A stretch of 64,000 nt of DNA from Ulota crispa. Its lineage: Eukaryota > Streptophyta > Bryopsida > Orthotrichales > Orthotrichaceae. This document shows, in pieces, positions 12,108 through 28,382 of the stretch. Below the pieces are notes generated by a model. That model saw only the letters and a program-made list of their open reading frames with translations. It was not told the origin of the DNA and did not search any database. Position numbers and translations under genes: made by a program. The stretch spans positions 14,108,471 to 14,172,470 of the forward strand of contig OY987247.1 of assembly GCA_963920765.1 (NCBI GenBank), read 5' to 3'. Position 1 is the stretch's first letter. Every line of letters begins with the position of its first letter.

Positions 12108-12819
12108 CCCCTAAAGGACCAACAATCCCATCGGGGGACAAAAGGATTTTGGGCATGTACTTACAACTAAACTACTTTGTATGATTTTCTGAAATTTTTA
12201 TGGAAGATTGGGAATTCCAAGATCTACGTGGGCATCTAACTTCATTCTGACATTTATTCAAGAAGTTAAAAATGAATTTATGGAAAAAAGTCATGATTGG
12301 GCAGCCCAAAATATTTTTTAAAAATTGCATTTCAAAAACAATAATAATGAAATAGGTTCTTTAGACTTATATACAGGTGGAGAGCTTTGAATCATTCAAA
12401 TTTTATTAATGAGATGAAAGTTATGAGAAGTTTTTGTTTGCGGGTAGGTGTGGTTTCTCTCAAAATCACACCTACAAGCAAACAAAAACTTCTCATAACT
12501 TTCATCTCATTAATAAAATTTGAATGATTCAAAGCTCTCCACTTGTATATAAGTCTAAAGAACCTATTTCATTATTATTATTTTTGAAATGCAATTTTTA
12601 AAGAATATTTTGGGCTGCCCGATCATGACTTTTTTCCATAAATTCATTTTTAACTTCTTCAATAAATGTCAGAATGAAGTTAGATGCCCACGTAGATTTT
12701 TGAATTCCCAACCTTCCATAAAAATTTCAGAAAATCATACAAAGTAGTTTAGTTGTAAGTACATGCCCAAAATTCCATTTGTCCCTCGATGGAACGGTGT
12801 CCTAGCGATCCTTTAGGGG
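12108..12819. mobile_element. fold-back derivative of the TTAA family
   Basis: A near-perfect palindrome. The left arm is 12108-12452 and the right arm 12467-12819, with a 14-base loop between them. Outer ends read CCCCTAAAGGA and, on the other side, TCCTTTAGGGG. The right flank is TTAA (12820-12823); the left flank is TTAG, apparently a mutated TTAA. Both arms correspond to the same end of the complete element at 13442-14430 (the end that reads GCCCAAAATCCCATTTGTCC). The structure is therefore one end of the element duplicated in inverted orientation with the other end lost. If transcribed it would give a ~350-bp hairpin. Confidence 0.9.
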
Positions 12820-12823
12820 TTAA

Positions 12824-13437
12824 ATTTGAGATGAATGAATGTAATTCATAAATTACAGCATGATATAAACTAAAGTAGACTAAACTTTGTTGTTGCCATA
12901 GTGGGATTTGATGCTTGTTTATGTTGCATACTTATATGGCAATTAACCACTAGCTATCTTGACTTAAATAATTAACTAACTTTCTAGAAAGTACCAATTT
13001 CTTTATTTAATTTCTTTAACCAATATTTATTTATTGAATTACATATATTCTAAATTTTTGTGCAAAGCCTTGCATGTCAATACTCATAATTACTTTGATA
13101 GTGCCGCTTGCAACGACAAACACATGTATTTTTGTTTTGAACACATTAGTTGCAAAGTAGAACAAGTGTTTTTTTCAGGAAACCAAGAGTAAAACTCAAA
13201 ACAAGATAGGCGAAATATAGGAAAAAATAGAACTAATCTTTACACAACACAAAAGATTCAAGAGTAACACTAGTCAATGGTCAGTTAAACCTCCAAACAT
13301 TTTCAAGATTGAGGATCCCTCAATCTTAGCTCTTGTATAAACTCCTAATTAGAAAGCTTTAGAGCAACTTCCACTTGCTCAAGTAGCTTTCATAAAATTT
13401 AAGCTTATTTGTGTAAACAACTTCTACTAATAAAACC
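12824..13437. other. gene-free AT-rich stretch
   Basis: Nothing recognised between two TTAA-family elements. Confidence 0.6.
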
Positions 13438-13441
13438 TTAA

Positions 13442-14430
13442 CCCCTAAAGGATTAAGCCCTTTTTCCTATTAAAATCATTGAAAACTGTCACTTTTGGGG
13501 GAATGAGTAGGAAAGTAGGATTTTTTTTTGTTTTGGAAATCCAACCGTAAGCCCTAGACTCTAGGAGGTACTTGTTGGAAAAAAATGTTTGTTTTATATT
13601 TGGGACTTAGAGGGGGAGATTTTGTGATGTTTTTGTTGAATAATTTGATTGTCTCATTCTAGATGAAGAGGAGTGAAATATTGACATTTGAAGTGAAAAA
13701 ATATATTTTTTCCCTACTGTCCAAAAATTTCAGAAGCCTTGACCGCTCCTAAATCAAAAAAATTGCTCTACACAAAGTTGCAATTTACTTTTTCCATGTA
13801 GAAGACCAAGCTAGGTAAGTGTGGAAGAATTTTCAAATGAAATGGAAATAATAATCATACTTTGTAAGATCTTGCAATGCCGCAAGGCCATGAAATTTGC
13901 ATACACACCGGCCAAATTGGAAGATTTATATATATTTCAAAAATCTGAATTACTTTGATCCAAATGGTAAAAAGCAAAGAATCTAATGTACTACAACTTG
14001 GAAAAAAAAGTAAAAAAAAAACATAAAGAGCTCAAGAAAGTAAAGCACCAAATTTTACAAGGGGGAAAAGGAATGGAGGTTTGGGAGTTCCATACCTACC
14101 CACAAACTAAAACTTCTCACTCATCAATGAAAATTGAATGATTCAAAGCTCCCCACATATACATAAATTTAAAGAACCGATTCAGTTTTTTATTTTTAAA
14201 AAATATGATTTTTAAAAAAGTTTTTGGATTGCTTGCCTTCCCCCGTTTTTCATAAATTCATGCATAATTTCTTTAACAAATGTCAAAATGAAGAAAAAAC
14301 TAGATGCCCACAAAGATCTTTGATTCCCCATTGTCCATAAGAGATTCAGAAAATCACACAAAGTCGTTTGGCCATAGGTATATGCCCAAAATCCCATTTG
14401 TCCCTCAAAGGGACAACAATCCTTTAGGGG
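13442..14430 (+). mobile_element. TTAA-family (piggyBac-like) MITE, complete copy
   Basis: 989 bp bounded by CCCCTAAAGGAT on the left and ATCCTTTAGGGG on the right, each flanked by TTAA (13438-13441 and 14431-14434). No transposase frame is present, so it is non-autonomous. It is the longest intact member of subfamily A in this window and the best reference for the truncated and rearranged copies. The superfamily assignment rests on TTAA target duplication and CCC-type termini; the transposase itself is not seen. Confidence 0.8.
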
Positions 14431-14434
14431 TTAA

Positions 14435-16952
14435 AAAAACTTTCAACTATCTAAAAAATATCTCCTAAACAACTTCTATAAGCTTCTAGAAAGATATATT
14501 GCTTATCATCAGTCTTTGTTTGTGGTAATTAGTGATTTCTAATTTGTATCAACTAAATCAATACCTTGCTTTTGACATAAATCATGAAGTGCAATTTGTC
14601 ATTATAATTGATGTAGTATAGGTTTCATTATTGATTTGTTGTGTTTTTTCATTTGCACAGTTGTTATCTTTGTAAAATGCCACCTTTGTTTCTTTTTAAA
14701 TTTTAATAACAAAAAAAAACCGCTGAAGTATGTTATTTATCTAAGATTAAAACCTTGTCATTAAAACGTGTATATATATATATATATATATAGCAAAGTC
14801 TTCATGAATATACATATGAGACTCTTACAATTGGTCATAGTACTCATAGAAGTAGTATCTTTTATGCTCAACAACTCATGGCTCATAAGATTGCATCATT
14901 GATTATTTTCTACAGTTTTACCATGGATACTTAAACCTTTGAGATGTTATGGTTTTCAGTTAAAAGTCATCATAAACTATCAAAAAAAACTTATATTTCT
15001 ATATCAAACAACTGTAAAATCAATTATCTTAACTACAAGGTTGCAGGTGTCAAAATTTTCAAAGTAGTGTTGCTCATACAAAGTAAGAGAGAGTTTGCAT
15101 TAAATTGACTTTGTATTTTGTATTCAATAGGTTTGAGTGCACATGTTGATTGATTTGGGAATTGATTAATAAAAATTATATCAATTTACAAATTAAAGTC
15201 ATGAAGTAATGAGCATGATTTTATTTTAATTTTGGCATTAACAAAAAACCAATTTACTTGATAGTAAATAAATAACATACTTAGAAAGAAAATTTTCAAG
15301 AATGAAAAGCACGTTGACAAAAAACATGTTAAACAAATTTTTTTTAATTTCAAACAGAAAATATTGCGAAAAACATTTATCTAGACAAAAAAAAGGAATT
15401 TTGATTGGAATTGATTATGAACTTGAGTTTTTTAAATCCAGCTATAATTTATTGTACTAGATCTTGGATAATAAAGGGTCATAAGCCACCAATTTTTTTT
15501 TGTATATATTTACAAATTTTGCAATATAGAGTAGTTTGAGGTTTATTGCATTTTATGTTAAATTTCAGAAACTATTCTAATGCAAAATGCAAGGTTTGTT
15601 CAATAGACATATTAGATTGTATTGAATTTAGATTTGATTTCGATCGTTGATCATTTCATGTCATTTTACTGGATTTTTTTAAATTTAAGAGATTTATATT
15701 CATTTTTTTAATATTACCTATGACCGCACTATTATAAACTACTATTTTATATGAGTACTCTTTTCATGCTTATTAAAATTTGTATTTGCGATTGATAAAG
15801 CGACTACTTCAAATTTCTATTCATTTTGTCTTATTTTTAGTAGCAATGTAAACCATTATTATGTTTCACTTTATTCCAAAGGTCAATTTGAATTTGTGAT
15901 ACCTATCTTTAACAAAAAATAAAATAAATCAATAGACAAGATAACAACACAATTTTAAATACAGTTTTTGGTTTTTCAAAAAGCAATATATGTAAACAGT
16001 CAAATTAGTTTCTATAATTACATAATTATCCTCATTCTTCACTCTTGCTCATGCATGCAAACAACTTGTTGTTTAGACAAGAGCCTAAGGAAAACCGGCA
16101 TTCAGTGTACTGTTGCATTTAAAATAGCAAAAACATTGATCAAATCTAAAACTACATGCTAAAAAATTGTCAAAAAAATAAATAATAGTATTTCATAATG
16201 TACATGTAGAAAATATTCAATGCAATCCAATGAAAATTTGATTGAAAATGGGAAATGCTAAATTTGAGCTTGTGAAGCCAAAAATTTATCCCTTAATGCT
16301 CTTTTAGACATGCTGTAAAAGATATATGATTGTAATGTTATTGGTGTAATGGTTCTAAATGAAGAGAAACATCTTTAAGCAAATTAAAATAATGATTGTT
16401 ATTGTAGTATGTTCTCCATTTTAATTTTAGACACTTTTTGTTACAGAATTTGTTTCATCCTAAACTTGGATTTTTTGGTGTTGTTTTTTAATACAATATT
16501 TGAATGTGTCTCATTAGAAGGACAATTCCATGTGGACTTTTATGACTGTATTTACAAAAAGAGGTTATTTTATTTTCAAATAGATTAACTATTAGTTACA
16601 TATGCATTGTAGTTTCCATTTGATGTAATAAGGTTAACTTTTATTAATATATTCAAAATTTAACTTTCTTTATGAAAATATTAGCTTTTAGTTTCACAAG
16701 TATGTTTTGCATGTGCCTCACGTCCTATCTCTAAATTTTAGATGATTTTCATGTGATCTTTCACCCTCCCTTTTAGTGTCTTTTCCTCTTCCTCTCTTCT
16801 TTAAGATTTCAAATTTCGAGAGACAAACAAACACCTAATACTTGACACTCAATACTTGACACCCAATGCTTAAAAATAGAGAATATTGAACTTATGGTGT
16901 TAATAAAGAATTATGTGCTTAGGCATATAGACACTTGAGACTTTAGAAAATA
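14435..16952. other. gene-free, very AT-rich stretch
   Basis: Long A/T runs and one short (TA)n tract at about 14771-14792. I see no gene, RNA or bounded element. Confidence 0.6.
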
Positions 16953-17596
16953 GGGAAAATTTCATGGATACCCCTGAAAATTGCAATATATTTACATAGA
17001 TATTCTTGTTTTTTTTAGAAATTACACAAAAATCTTTGGGCCATAATTTTTAGGCGTTTATTTGTTGTGCATGTACTTCCTTCATGACCAGTGTTGAAAA
17101 AAATGGATGTAATAAAAGAAAACAAAAAAGCAATGTGCGACACAAAGAAAGAAGGGAAATGACATGTACAACAAAACAAACACCTGAAAATTATGATCCA
17201 AACGTGTTTAAGGTAGCCACACCCATAACCATCATTGTATCCATAACCATCACCTCTAAAATCTTGGAAAATCTGTGGAAGTAAATAAATGTAATTATAA
17301 GGATGTACAATATGTGAACATGCAACACTAGTGTTGGTTATGGGTGCAATGGCAATTTGCTTTTTAAAAATTCATAATTTATTCTCGCAATATCCAAATA
17401 ATACATTCAAAAATGCAAACTCATTGTTTTTTTTGTTGCTAATAGAATCTTATAATTTGCTAAATGTTTATTAATAATCATCATGTTCAAAACCCTTAGT
17501 TTGATGATTATGGGTGTAGCTACCTTATGCAATTTCTGAAAAAAAAATATCTATGTAAATAATGCAAACTTCAAGGGTATCCAGAAATTTCTCTCT
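16953..17596. mobile_element. GGGAAAATTTC hairpin element with nested insertion
   Basis: The left end GGGAAAATTTCATGGATACC matches the other copies at 17766, 18089 and 36180. The right end is the degraded inverted version (GGGTATCCAGAAATTTCTCTC). The interior carries the family's stem words, which pair as (T)GTGCATG...ACTTCC and GGGAAATGACATGTAC. A 315-bp TA-inserting element (17211-17525) interrupts its right arm. I could not find a clean target-site duplication for this copy. Confidence 0.65.
17211..17525. mobile_element. TA/AGGTAG MITE nested in another MITE
   Basis: Inverted termini AGGTAGCCACACCCATAA and, at the right end, TTATGGGTGTAGCTACCT, flanked by TA on both sides (17209-17210 and 17526-17527). 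It sits inside the GGGAAAA-type element where other copies read continuously (CTATGAAATTTCTGAAA), consistent with insertion at a TA. Its right ~95 bases are closely related to 42215-42311. Confidence 0.75.
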
Positions 17597-17765
17597 AAAA
17601 CGTCTATGTTCAAAACTTTAGTTTCTTTTATAATACAGTAAATTTTTACATTTTCCAATATTTCATTTGTTATGACTGAATCAATTGATTAACAACATAG
17701 AAATATTAGTAATGTAAGTCTTTCGGTGTTCAATTTAGATTTAAGTATTTTACGTTTAAAAACTA

Positions 17766-18402
17766 GGGAAAACTTCATGGACACCCTTGAAGTTTGCAAT
17801 ACTTTCATAGATACCCCTGCTTTTTCAGAAACATCATAACTACCGTTGAAGCAAAAAATTTAGGCATTTTTTTGTGTGCATGCCACTTCCTTCTTGCTTT
17901 GAGCGCATACTACTTCTTTCTTGTGAGGCGTGGGCACAAAGGAAGAAGGGAAGTGACATGCACAACAAAGTAAACGCCTAATTTTTTTGGTCCAAGGCTA
18001 TTTGTGAAATTTCTGAAAAAGCAGGGATATCTATGAAATTATTGCAAACTTCAAGAGTATCCATAAAAATCTCTCTAAAAAATAAAGGGGAAATTTCATG
18101 GATACCCTAGAAGTTTGCAATAATTTCTTAGATACCCTTGCTTTTTCAGAAATTTCACAGATACCCTTGGATCAAAATTTTTATGGTTTTTTTTTTTTGT
18201 TGTGCATGCCATTTCCCTTCTTCCTTTGTGCGCACGCATAACAAAAAAACTAGTGTGTGCACAAAGGAAGAAGGTAAGTGTCATGTAGAACAACAAAAAA
18301 ACGCTTAAAAATCTTGGTCCAAGGGTATCTATGAAATTTCTGAAAAAATAGGGATATTTAAGAAATTATTGCAAACTTCAGGGGTATCCATGAAATTTTC
18401 CC
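17766..18402. mobile_element. Mutator-like double-hairpin element, 9-bp TSD
   Basis: Termini GGGAAAACTTCATGG and CCATGAAATTTTCCC are flanked by TAAAAACTA (17757-17765) and TAAATACTA (18403-18411), a 9-base duplication with one mismatch. An uninserted copy of the host repeat at about 19758-19776 reads straight through this junction. The insert consists of two consecutive hairpins of about 310 bp (17766-18079 and 18089-18402), each pairing across a central stretch rich in GTGCATGCCA and CACAAAGGAAGAAGG. A 9-bp duplication with GGG...CCC ends is the Mutator (MULE) pattern. No coding capacity. Confidence 0.75.
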
Positions 18403-18513
18403 TAAATACTATATATCAAAGTACCTTTTGAGGTCTCTATAATTACCAGCAAAGCTACAAACAACATAGAAATTCTAGTTATGTAAGTTTTTCAATGTTG
18501 AATTTAGATTTAA

Positions 18514-19264
18514 CCTCTAAAGGCCCATTGTCTCCTTAGGGGACAATTGGGATTTTGGGCAAGTACCAATGGCTAAAATACTTTGCGCGTTTTTTTGAAA
18601 CTTTTATTGAAGATGGGGAATTATAAGATCAGCATGGGAGTCTAATTTTTCCTTCATTCTGACAATGATTGAAGATGTTATGCATGAATAATTGAAAAAT
18701 AGGGGAGAATTGGGCAGCAAAACAAAAAAAAATTGCAAATTTTTGAAATTGGTTCTTTAAATTTTTATATATTTGGAAAGCTTTGAATCATTCAATTTTG
18801 ATAAATGAGATGAAAGTTATGAGAAGTTTTAGTTTGCAGGTAGGTATGGGACTCCCAAACCTCCATTCCTTTTCCCCCTTGTAAAACTTGTTGCTTTATT
18901 TTTTTGAGCTCTTTGTGTATTTGTTCTTGACTTTTTTTTTTTGCAAGTTGTAGTAGACTAAGATTCCTTGGTTTTCACCATTTGGATCAAAGTAATTTGG
19001 GTTTCTGAATTTTACATAGATCCTCCAATTTTGCCTAGTGTCTATGCAAATTTCATAATCTTATGGCATTGCAGGATTTTACAAAGTATGGTCCACACCT
19101 TTGTTTCATTTGAAAATTCTCCCACATTTACCTAACTTGGTCTTCTATATGGGAAAAATAAACCTCAACTTTGCGTATATCAATTTTTTTGATATAGGAG
19201 CCGTCAAAGGCTTCTGAAATTTTTGGGCAGCACGGAAAAAACTTTTATTTTCGCTTCAGATGTC
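18514..19264 (-). mobile_element. TTAA-family element inserted in host repeat
   Basis: Starts CCTCTAAAGGCCCATTGTC right after GAT-TTAA (18510-18513) and continues with the same body as the 13442-14430 copy in opposite orientation (words TGGGATTTTGGGC, AAAGCTTTGAATCATTC, TTCTATATGGGAAAA). The far terminus is lost. The host sequence resumes with AGTATTTTAC at 19265, exactly as in the uninserted copy GATTTAAGTATTTTAC at 17738-17753. Confidence 0.75.
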
Positions 19265-19830
19265 AGTATTTTACATTTAAAAACTATACATCAAAGTACG
19301 TTTTTAAGTCACTTTAATTACAAGCAAAACTACAAACAACATAGAAATACAAGTGTAGGTACCCGTTGTATCAATGGAGGCAACAAGAAGGTTCTTGTAA
19401 TAAGCAAATTTTGGGCTAGCAATCTTATTACAAAATGTGGTCAATCTAAAATTTAAAACCACGAGTGATCGTTTAATTCACAATCGCCACTAACTTGATT
19501 CAAAGTAAAGTTTTAGTTTGAACCACTTTATGCATGTACCCCTCTCTCCACTCTATGCATATATCCCTTTTTTCCTTGTAAAGGATAAATTGGTCACTGG
19601 AAGTTACACCATGATACTCTCTTAACCAATCTCTATTCTTGATTGTGTATTCTATTATTGGTTGTATCCTTCTATAACTAGAAAAGGTTGTATTCTATTA
19701 TTTATAATATTAGTTATGTAAGTTTTTCAGTGTTCAATTTAAATAAGTATTTTACGTTTAAAAACTATAAATCAAAGTACCTTTTTACATCTAGGTCGCT
19801 ATAATTACAAGCACAGCTACACTAATAGCA

Positions 19831-20276
19831 CAGCCACACTAATTGTTTCGGTCAGTTGGCGGGCTCCGCCGTCGGGAATTAGGTTTTGAGACTTCCGTCG
19901 CACGAATCCCTTCGTCTCTCTCTCGCTCGTGCCGCGCCCCTCCGCGCTCCTCCTTGCCCTTCTTCGATTATTACACGTCACGGCCGCTACTAAAACTACT
20001 CGTCTCCCTTTCGCATACAAACTCCTGCATTTTCTCGTCCGTTTGCAACAATTCTTGCACAATTTGATGCAGTGTTCGCTAAGTTAGGGCAAGTTATTCA
20101 GACTTCGTCGAGCTTGAGTGGAGCGCACGGCGGATACCACGTTTCTGTCGCGGCAACAGCAATTGATCACGGCGGTGTTTATTTGAGAGAAAGCCGTGCT
20201 TGCGTTGGACGGAATTTTCGGTGTTAGGGTTTGGAGCGAGGGTTTTTTTTTTTTAAGAATTCGAAGGCGGGAAGCG
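19831..20276 (+). promoter_or_regulatory. GC-rich leader/promoter region of helicase gene
   Basis: Composition changes sharply from AT-rich repeats to CpG-containing sequence about 450 bases before the helicase ATG. It includes a C/T-rich block (CTCTCTCTCGCTCGTGCCGC near 19916) typical of a plant 5' leader. I see no convincing TATA box, and the transcription start cannot be placed. Confidence 0.4.
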
Positions 20277-24735
<4,459 letters not shown>

Positions 24736-26111
24736 CTTAATCTTCAGGCATAGTTGCAGGTGTTAACCGTGAAACCTGGACCGCATAGAAAATCTTATAC
24801 GCTTTAGTTCGTTCGAGCCTTTATTTTTAGTTTCTTGGGATTCCAGGATATGATTACCCTGGAAAAATTATGCTCTGAAAAGTGCTCAGGAAATGCCTGC
24901 AAATACTAAAGAGATGTCCCGTCGAGGGTATGGGCACACACACCCTTTCTTATTTTTACAATTTATCTAGGGTCGTACCTTTTGTTTGAGAGTAACCTTT
25001 TGCTGTAAGCACCCTTGAAAGCTGCTGAATAGTTTATCATGCACAGTCTTCAATGTCCATGATGCGACCCGCTAACAACTATCGCATGACTTTTTGTTGT
25101 ACTTTTTTTGTGGCGATAAATCTTTGAACTTGGACGGTCATGATGTGGCTTTCTTTGAATCTGCGTAAAGTGTTTTTTGCACTTTGAGTTCTAGTGTGGG
25201 GATTAACGAAATGTACGATGCTAAATTATTGCTTTTGCTGTTTATGTTACTAGGTGGTAAGGTGGCCTGAGTGGTCACCGGTTTGAGTCCCTCCATTGTC
25301 ATAAATTGTCTATTTGTGAACGTAAACTACTCATTTTTATTATTGTGTCCTTGAAAAGAACTGAATTTGGCGTAGTTCTTCACTATATGAACAAGGTTGA
25401 GTTGAGATCGATAATAAAAGGCGGCTTGTAGGAAGATCGAACTAACTTTCAATGAAGGTTATAAGTTATACCCTCGCCTTACATATGTATCCTGAAAATT
25501 AGTCATTTGGAGTTTAGAAGGTAGATGTTTGCTTCCACATTCTTCTCTGACCTTCATTTCTCGACCTTTCTACCTTGTAGTGGTTTGGATACTTTACTTT
25601 CAAATTCAATTGACTGCTTGACCACCTTAATTGACTTGTGATTGGGTGGTGGCTCTTATGTTCTTCCCAATCAGTAGTGATATGCCCATTTTTACATGTA
25701 CTCGATCAATTCCTTATCCCATTAGTGTAGGCTGTAAAGAAATAGAGATGTTATGTACATAGATGCTTGAGTGTTTTATGCAACAATTATGTTAAAACCT
25801 AGTTCTAAGTTGGGTTATTGTCTTTCCTAAACGCAACTTCTGAAAGAAAGTCTTACATTTTTGATGCCAACCCATCCAAAAAGTGTTGCCATTTAGGCAT
25901 TTCTACATGAACCAAGAGTGGAGACACATTGTGAAGTTACAAATTTTAGTTTCACCTTTACTGATCAAATGTGACTTTGAATACTTCATGAAACTTGGGA
26001 TATAGTGTGAGTTGCACACCAAAGCAAGATTGGTACATGGTTGTTCCATTTTAGATTAGGAACAATTTTATTCTTTTTGTGAATTTTGACTTTTTACTTT
26101 CCCAAATAATT
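24736..26111. other. 3' flank of helicase gene, no further gene
   Basis: Holds the helicase 3' UTR of unknown length. There is no canonical AATAAA close to the stop; AATAAAAG lies at about 25412. A tRNA-like fragment at 25263-25292 was considered and rejected. Nothing else is recognised. Confidence 0.5.
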
Positions 26112-26677
26112 AGTGAAGAAGGCGGCAAAACCTAGTGGCAGCATAACTCTAAATAGAGCACTCTAAATTCTTATGTAACATGTATAAATATATTTTGAAA
26201 ATTTACATGTGTTCAACAAAACTTTTTTAAACTTTGGTTAATATAGACAAGGTCTAAGCATTTGCAGTATCCATTATAATTCCGTGTCTCAAAAACTATG
26301 AGAAAATGATTACTGAAGTGAATATTCTTATTTGTAAATTAAAAAAAATATTGCTTCGTAGGATTTGTGTGAACAAAAAATGAGTTTAACTTACACTCTC
26401 CACCAAAATCCACAACTCAATGGGAGGAAGAACAAAAGCTGTAGTATATAATCTCAAAAGTAGGATCATTAAGTGAGGAGAACAAGCAACTAATGCATTG
26501 TTAGCTAGTTAAAATGCAAAAAAAACTAATTGAACGTTTGAAGCTATTAGAAAATAACCAGCCAAATTTACTAAATGACTTGTAAACATAGGCAAAATAC
26601 GGTGGAGACTTGTGGAAATTAGGTTGAAAATGGGAAATTCAAAGTTGTTAGATTCACTAAACACTTGGTAGGACTAA

Positions 26678-28160
26678 GGTAGTCTGCTTGAAAAGTGATC
26701 CTTGACAATAAAGGGTCGTATAGGGGTGCCAAAAATGGTAATGCAGTGGTTCTTGAATGGATCTCTTGAAGTCATAAAAGAAAAGGTCTACTCAATTGCA
26801 AGAGCCAATCAAATTCCTTAATTTCATCTCATCCCTTCATAAGTTGTAAGGGAACGGTTTTTGGGAGACCTAGAGTCACAAATAGGTGACTACTACATAA
26901 AACTTTGAAAATTCATCAACAATTCAATAATGCTTCAAAAGATATGAAAAAAATTGGGTTATATTTGACATTGATTTCTTTACCTGAAAATTAGACAAAA
27001 AATCTTCTTGTCTTTAACCCCTAAATGCCCAAGGGTGTTTTTTTGGTTTTTGGAAGGCAGTTTTGAAGTTTTTGAATTGTTGTTGTAAGATCATTACTAA
27101 ACATCAAAATAAAATTGTAACAGTAGGATCTTGAACTTCAAGGCTTTTAGATGGTTTTACAATAATAAAACTTTAAATAGGTCTTGCGGACTTTAAGATA
27201 TTTGTGATTGGATGTGGAGAAATATGCATTTTTTTTGGTTTTTTTGGAGCCGCCCAAAGCTTCTAATGCAAATTGGCAATTTTGGGATACAAAATTGGAA
27301 AATAGTCACTTATGATGTTCTAGAGTTTATTGTTGTTACTTGAAAACTAATGGCCCCCCTTCTAAATTAATGACCATAATCTCGCAAATGAGCCTGCAAT
27401 GCAACTGTCAAAGCACTATCACCTAATACAAAGAAAAATTTTAGTTCCAAATTTTGACCAAAAATCACTATGAATGAAAGAAAATTCAACAGTGAACACA
27501 TTCTAATTCTTTTAAAAGAACGTTCCAAGTGGAATTAACCCTAAAACACATGTGGATTTTATTAGATGATGAATATTCGATTTATGATCCCTCATTGGTC
27601 AAAGGAAGAAGCTGCCCGACTTGAATAATGGGTAGATTGAGACCCATTGTGCTCCCCACGTTCTTAATGAAGTTCCCAATATTGCAATGATGTACTTGTA
27701 GCTTCCTGGCAGATGAGAATGGAAAAAAAGAAGCTGATATGATTTCTAATTGGTGGAAATTAGCCCAAGCATGGGCTTGCTAGATTTAGTAATACCGGGT
27801 CCTTCCTTTAGTCCCTCACTCCATTTTCAACGTTCTGCCCGTGTCTCCGACGTGGCAGCTTTTCATACGTTCTTGTTTGGTACTGTTCACTGAACACAAG
27901 GCATGCTTGTGAAATTGCTTTCTAAAAAAATTCTTAGACTAGAAATTGCAGATTATTTGAATTCAATTCTGAAGTTAACCTCAAGTTGCAACTTCCTGAA
28001 AAAACGTATTTCAAAACATTTAAATTTGTACCTTTGAGAAGCTCTCAAAATTTCCCAAAATTTTCTCAACACCAAAATGTGGTGCCGTGGCCATTTAGGG
28101 GTTAAAATTCATGAAAAGCTAGACCAGCTCCTACGGGGACTCTTTTCAAGCAGACGACCT
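26678..28160. mobile_element. TA/AGGTAG element carrying a nested TTAA element
   Basis: Inverted ends AGGTAGTCTGCTTGAAAAG and, at the right, CTTTTCAAGCAGACGACCT, flanked by TA (26676-26677 and 28161-28162). After removing the 1.09-kb nested insertion it is about 395 bp. It is homologous across its length to the element at 45125-45525 (shared words TTCTTGAATGGA or close variants, GGGAGACCTAGA, GAAAATTCATCAACAATTCA). Confidence 0.8.
27018..28101 (+). mobile_element. TTAA-family element, subfamily B (CCCCTAAATGCC)
   Basis: 1084 bp bounded by CCCCTAAATGCCCAAGGG and GGCCATTTAGGGG, with TTAA on both sides (27014-27017, 28102-28105). The homologous region of the 45125-45525 element reads without interruption at this point, so this is an insertion. 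Subfamily B differs from A at terminal positions 8-12 and in the interior. Confidence 0.8.
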
Positions 28161-28382
28161 TATATCGTGTATTGTCCGAACTCTATTTCTTAGTGCCTGT
28201 CTACAAACATCAAAGTAAACTCGAATGTGTTGCAACATTAAACAACGTGCATTTGAAAAGGAATGTGTATTTGTAAAATTAAGAATTGTAGATCGTGTAT
28301 CTTTAGGAGCACAAGACTAAACTATAAAATAAAAAAAAGCTTAGATGGTAGAAACCAAGTAGTACCAATGGAGTGGTTTTAA

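Larger units (their letters stand above)
17691..19855. repeat. ~145-bp host repeat, several interrupted copies
   Basis: A unit containing AACATAGAAAT, GTAAGTTTTTCAGTGTTCAA, TTTACGTTTAAAAACTA and ATCAAAGTACCTTTT occurs at 17691-17765 continuing at 18412-18468, at 18469-18513 continuing at 19265-19331, as a partial copy from 19332, and again at about 19700-19830. The breaks are transposon insertions, so the uninterrupted copy near 19740-19790 serves as an empty-site reference. Confidence 0.7.
26112..28378 (+). repeat. host repeat copy 1, interrupted by nested elements
   Basis: Sequence from TTAGTGAAGAAGGCGGC (26112) to about 26613, and again from about 28195 to 28378, matches 30231-31430 at roughly 80-85% identity. 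The middle contains a TA-type element, itself carrying a TTAA-type element. The copy lacks the two insertions present in copy 2 (30779-31008 and 31133-31389), so it shows the empty sites for both. Confidence 0.8.

Noticed and set aside
25257..25300. tRNA-like A-box (GTGGCCTGAGTGGT) and B-box (GGTTTGAGTCC) words
   Set aside because: The boxes are only a few bases apart and no acceptor stem pairs, so a tRNA cannot fold. At most it is a degenerate tRNA or SINE fragment.
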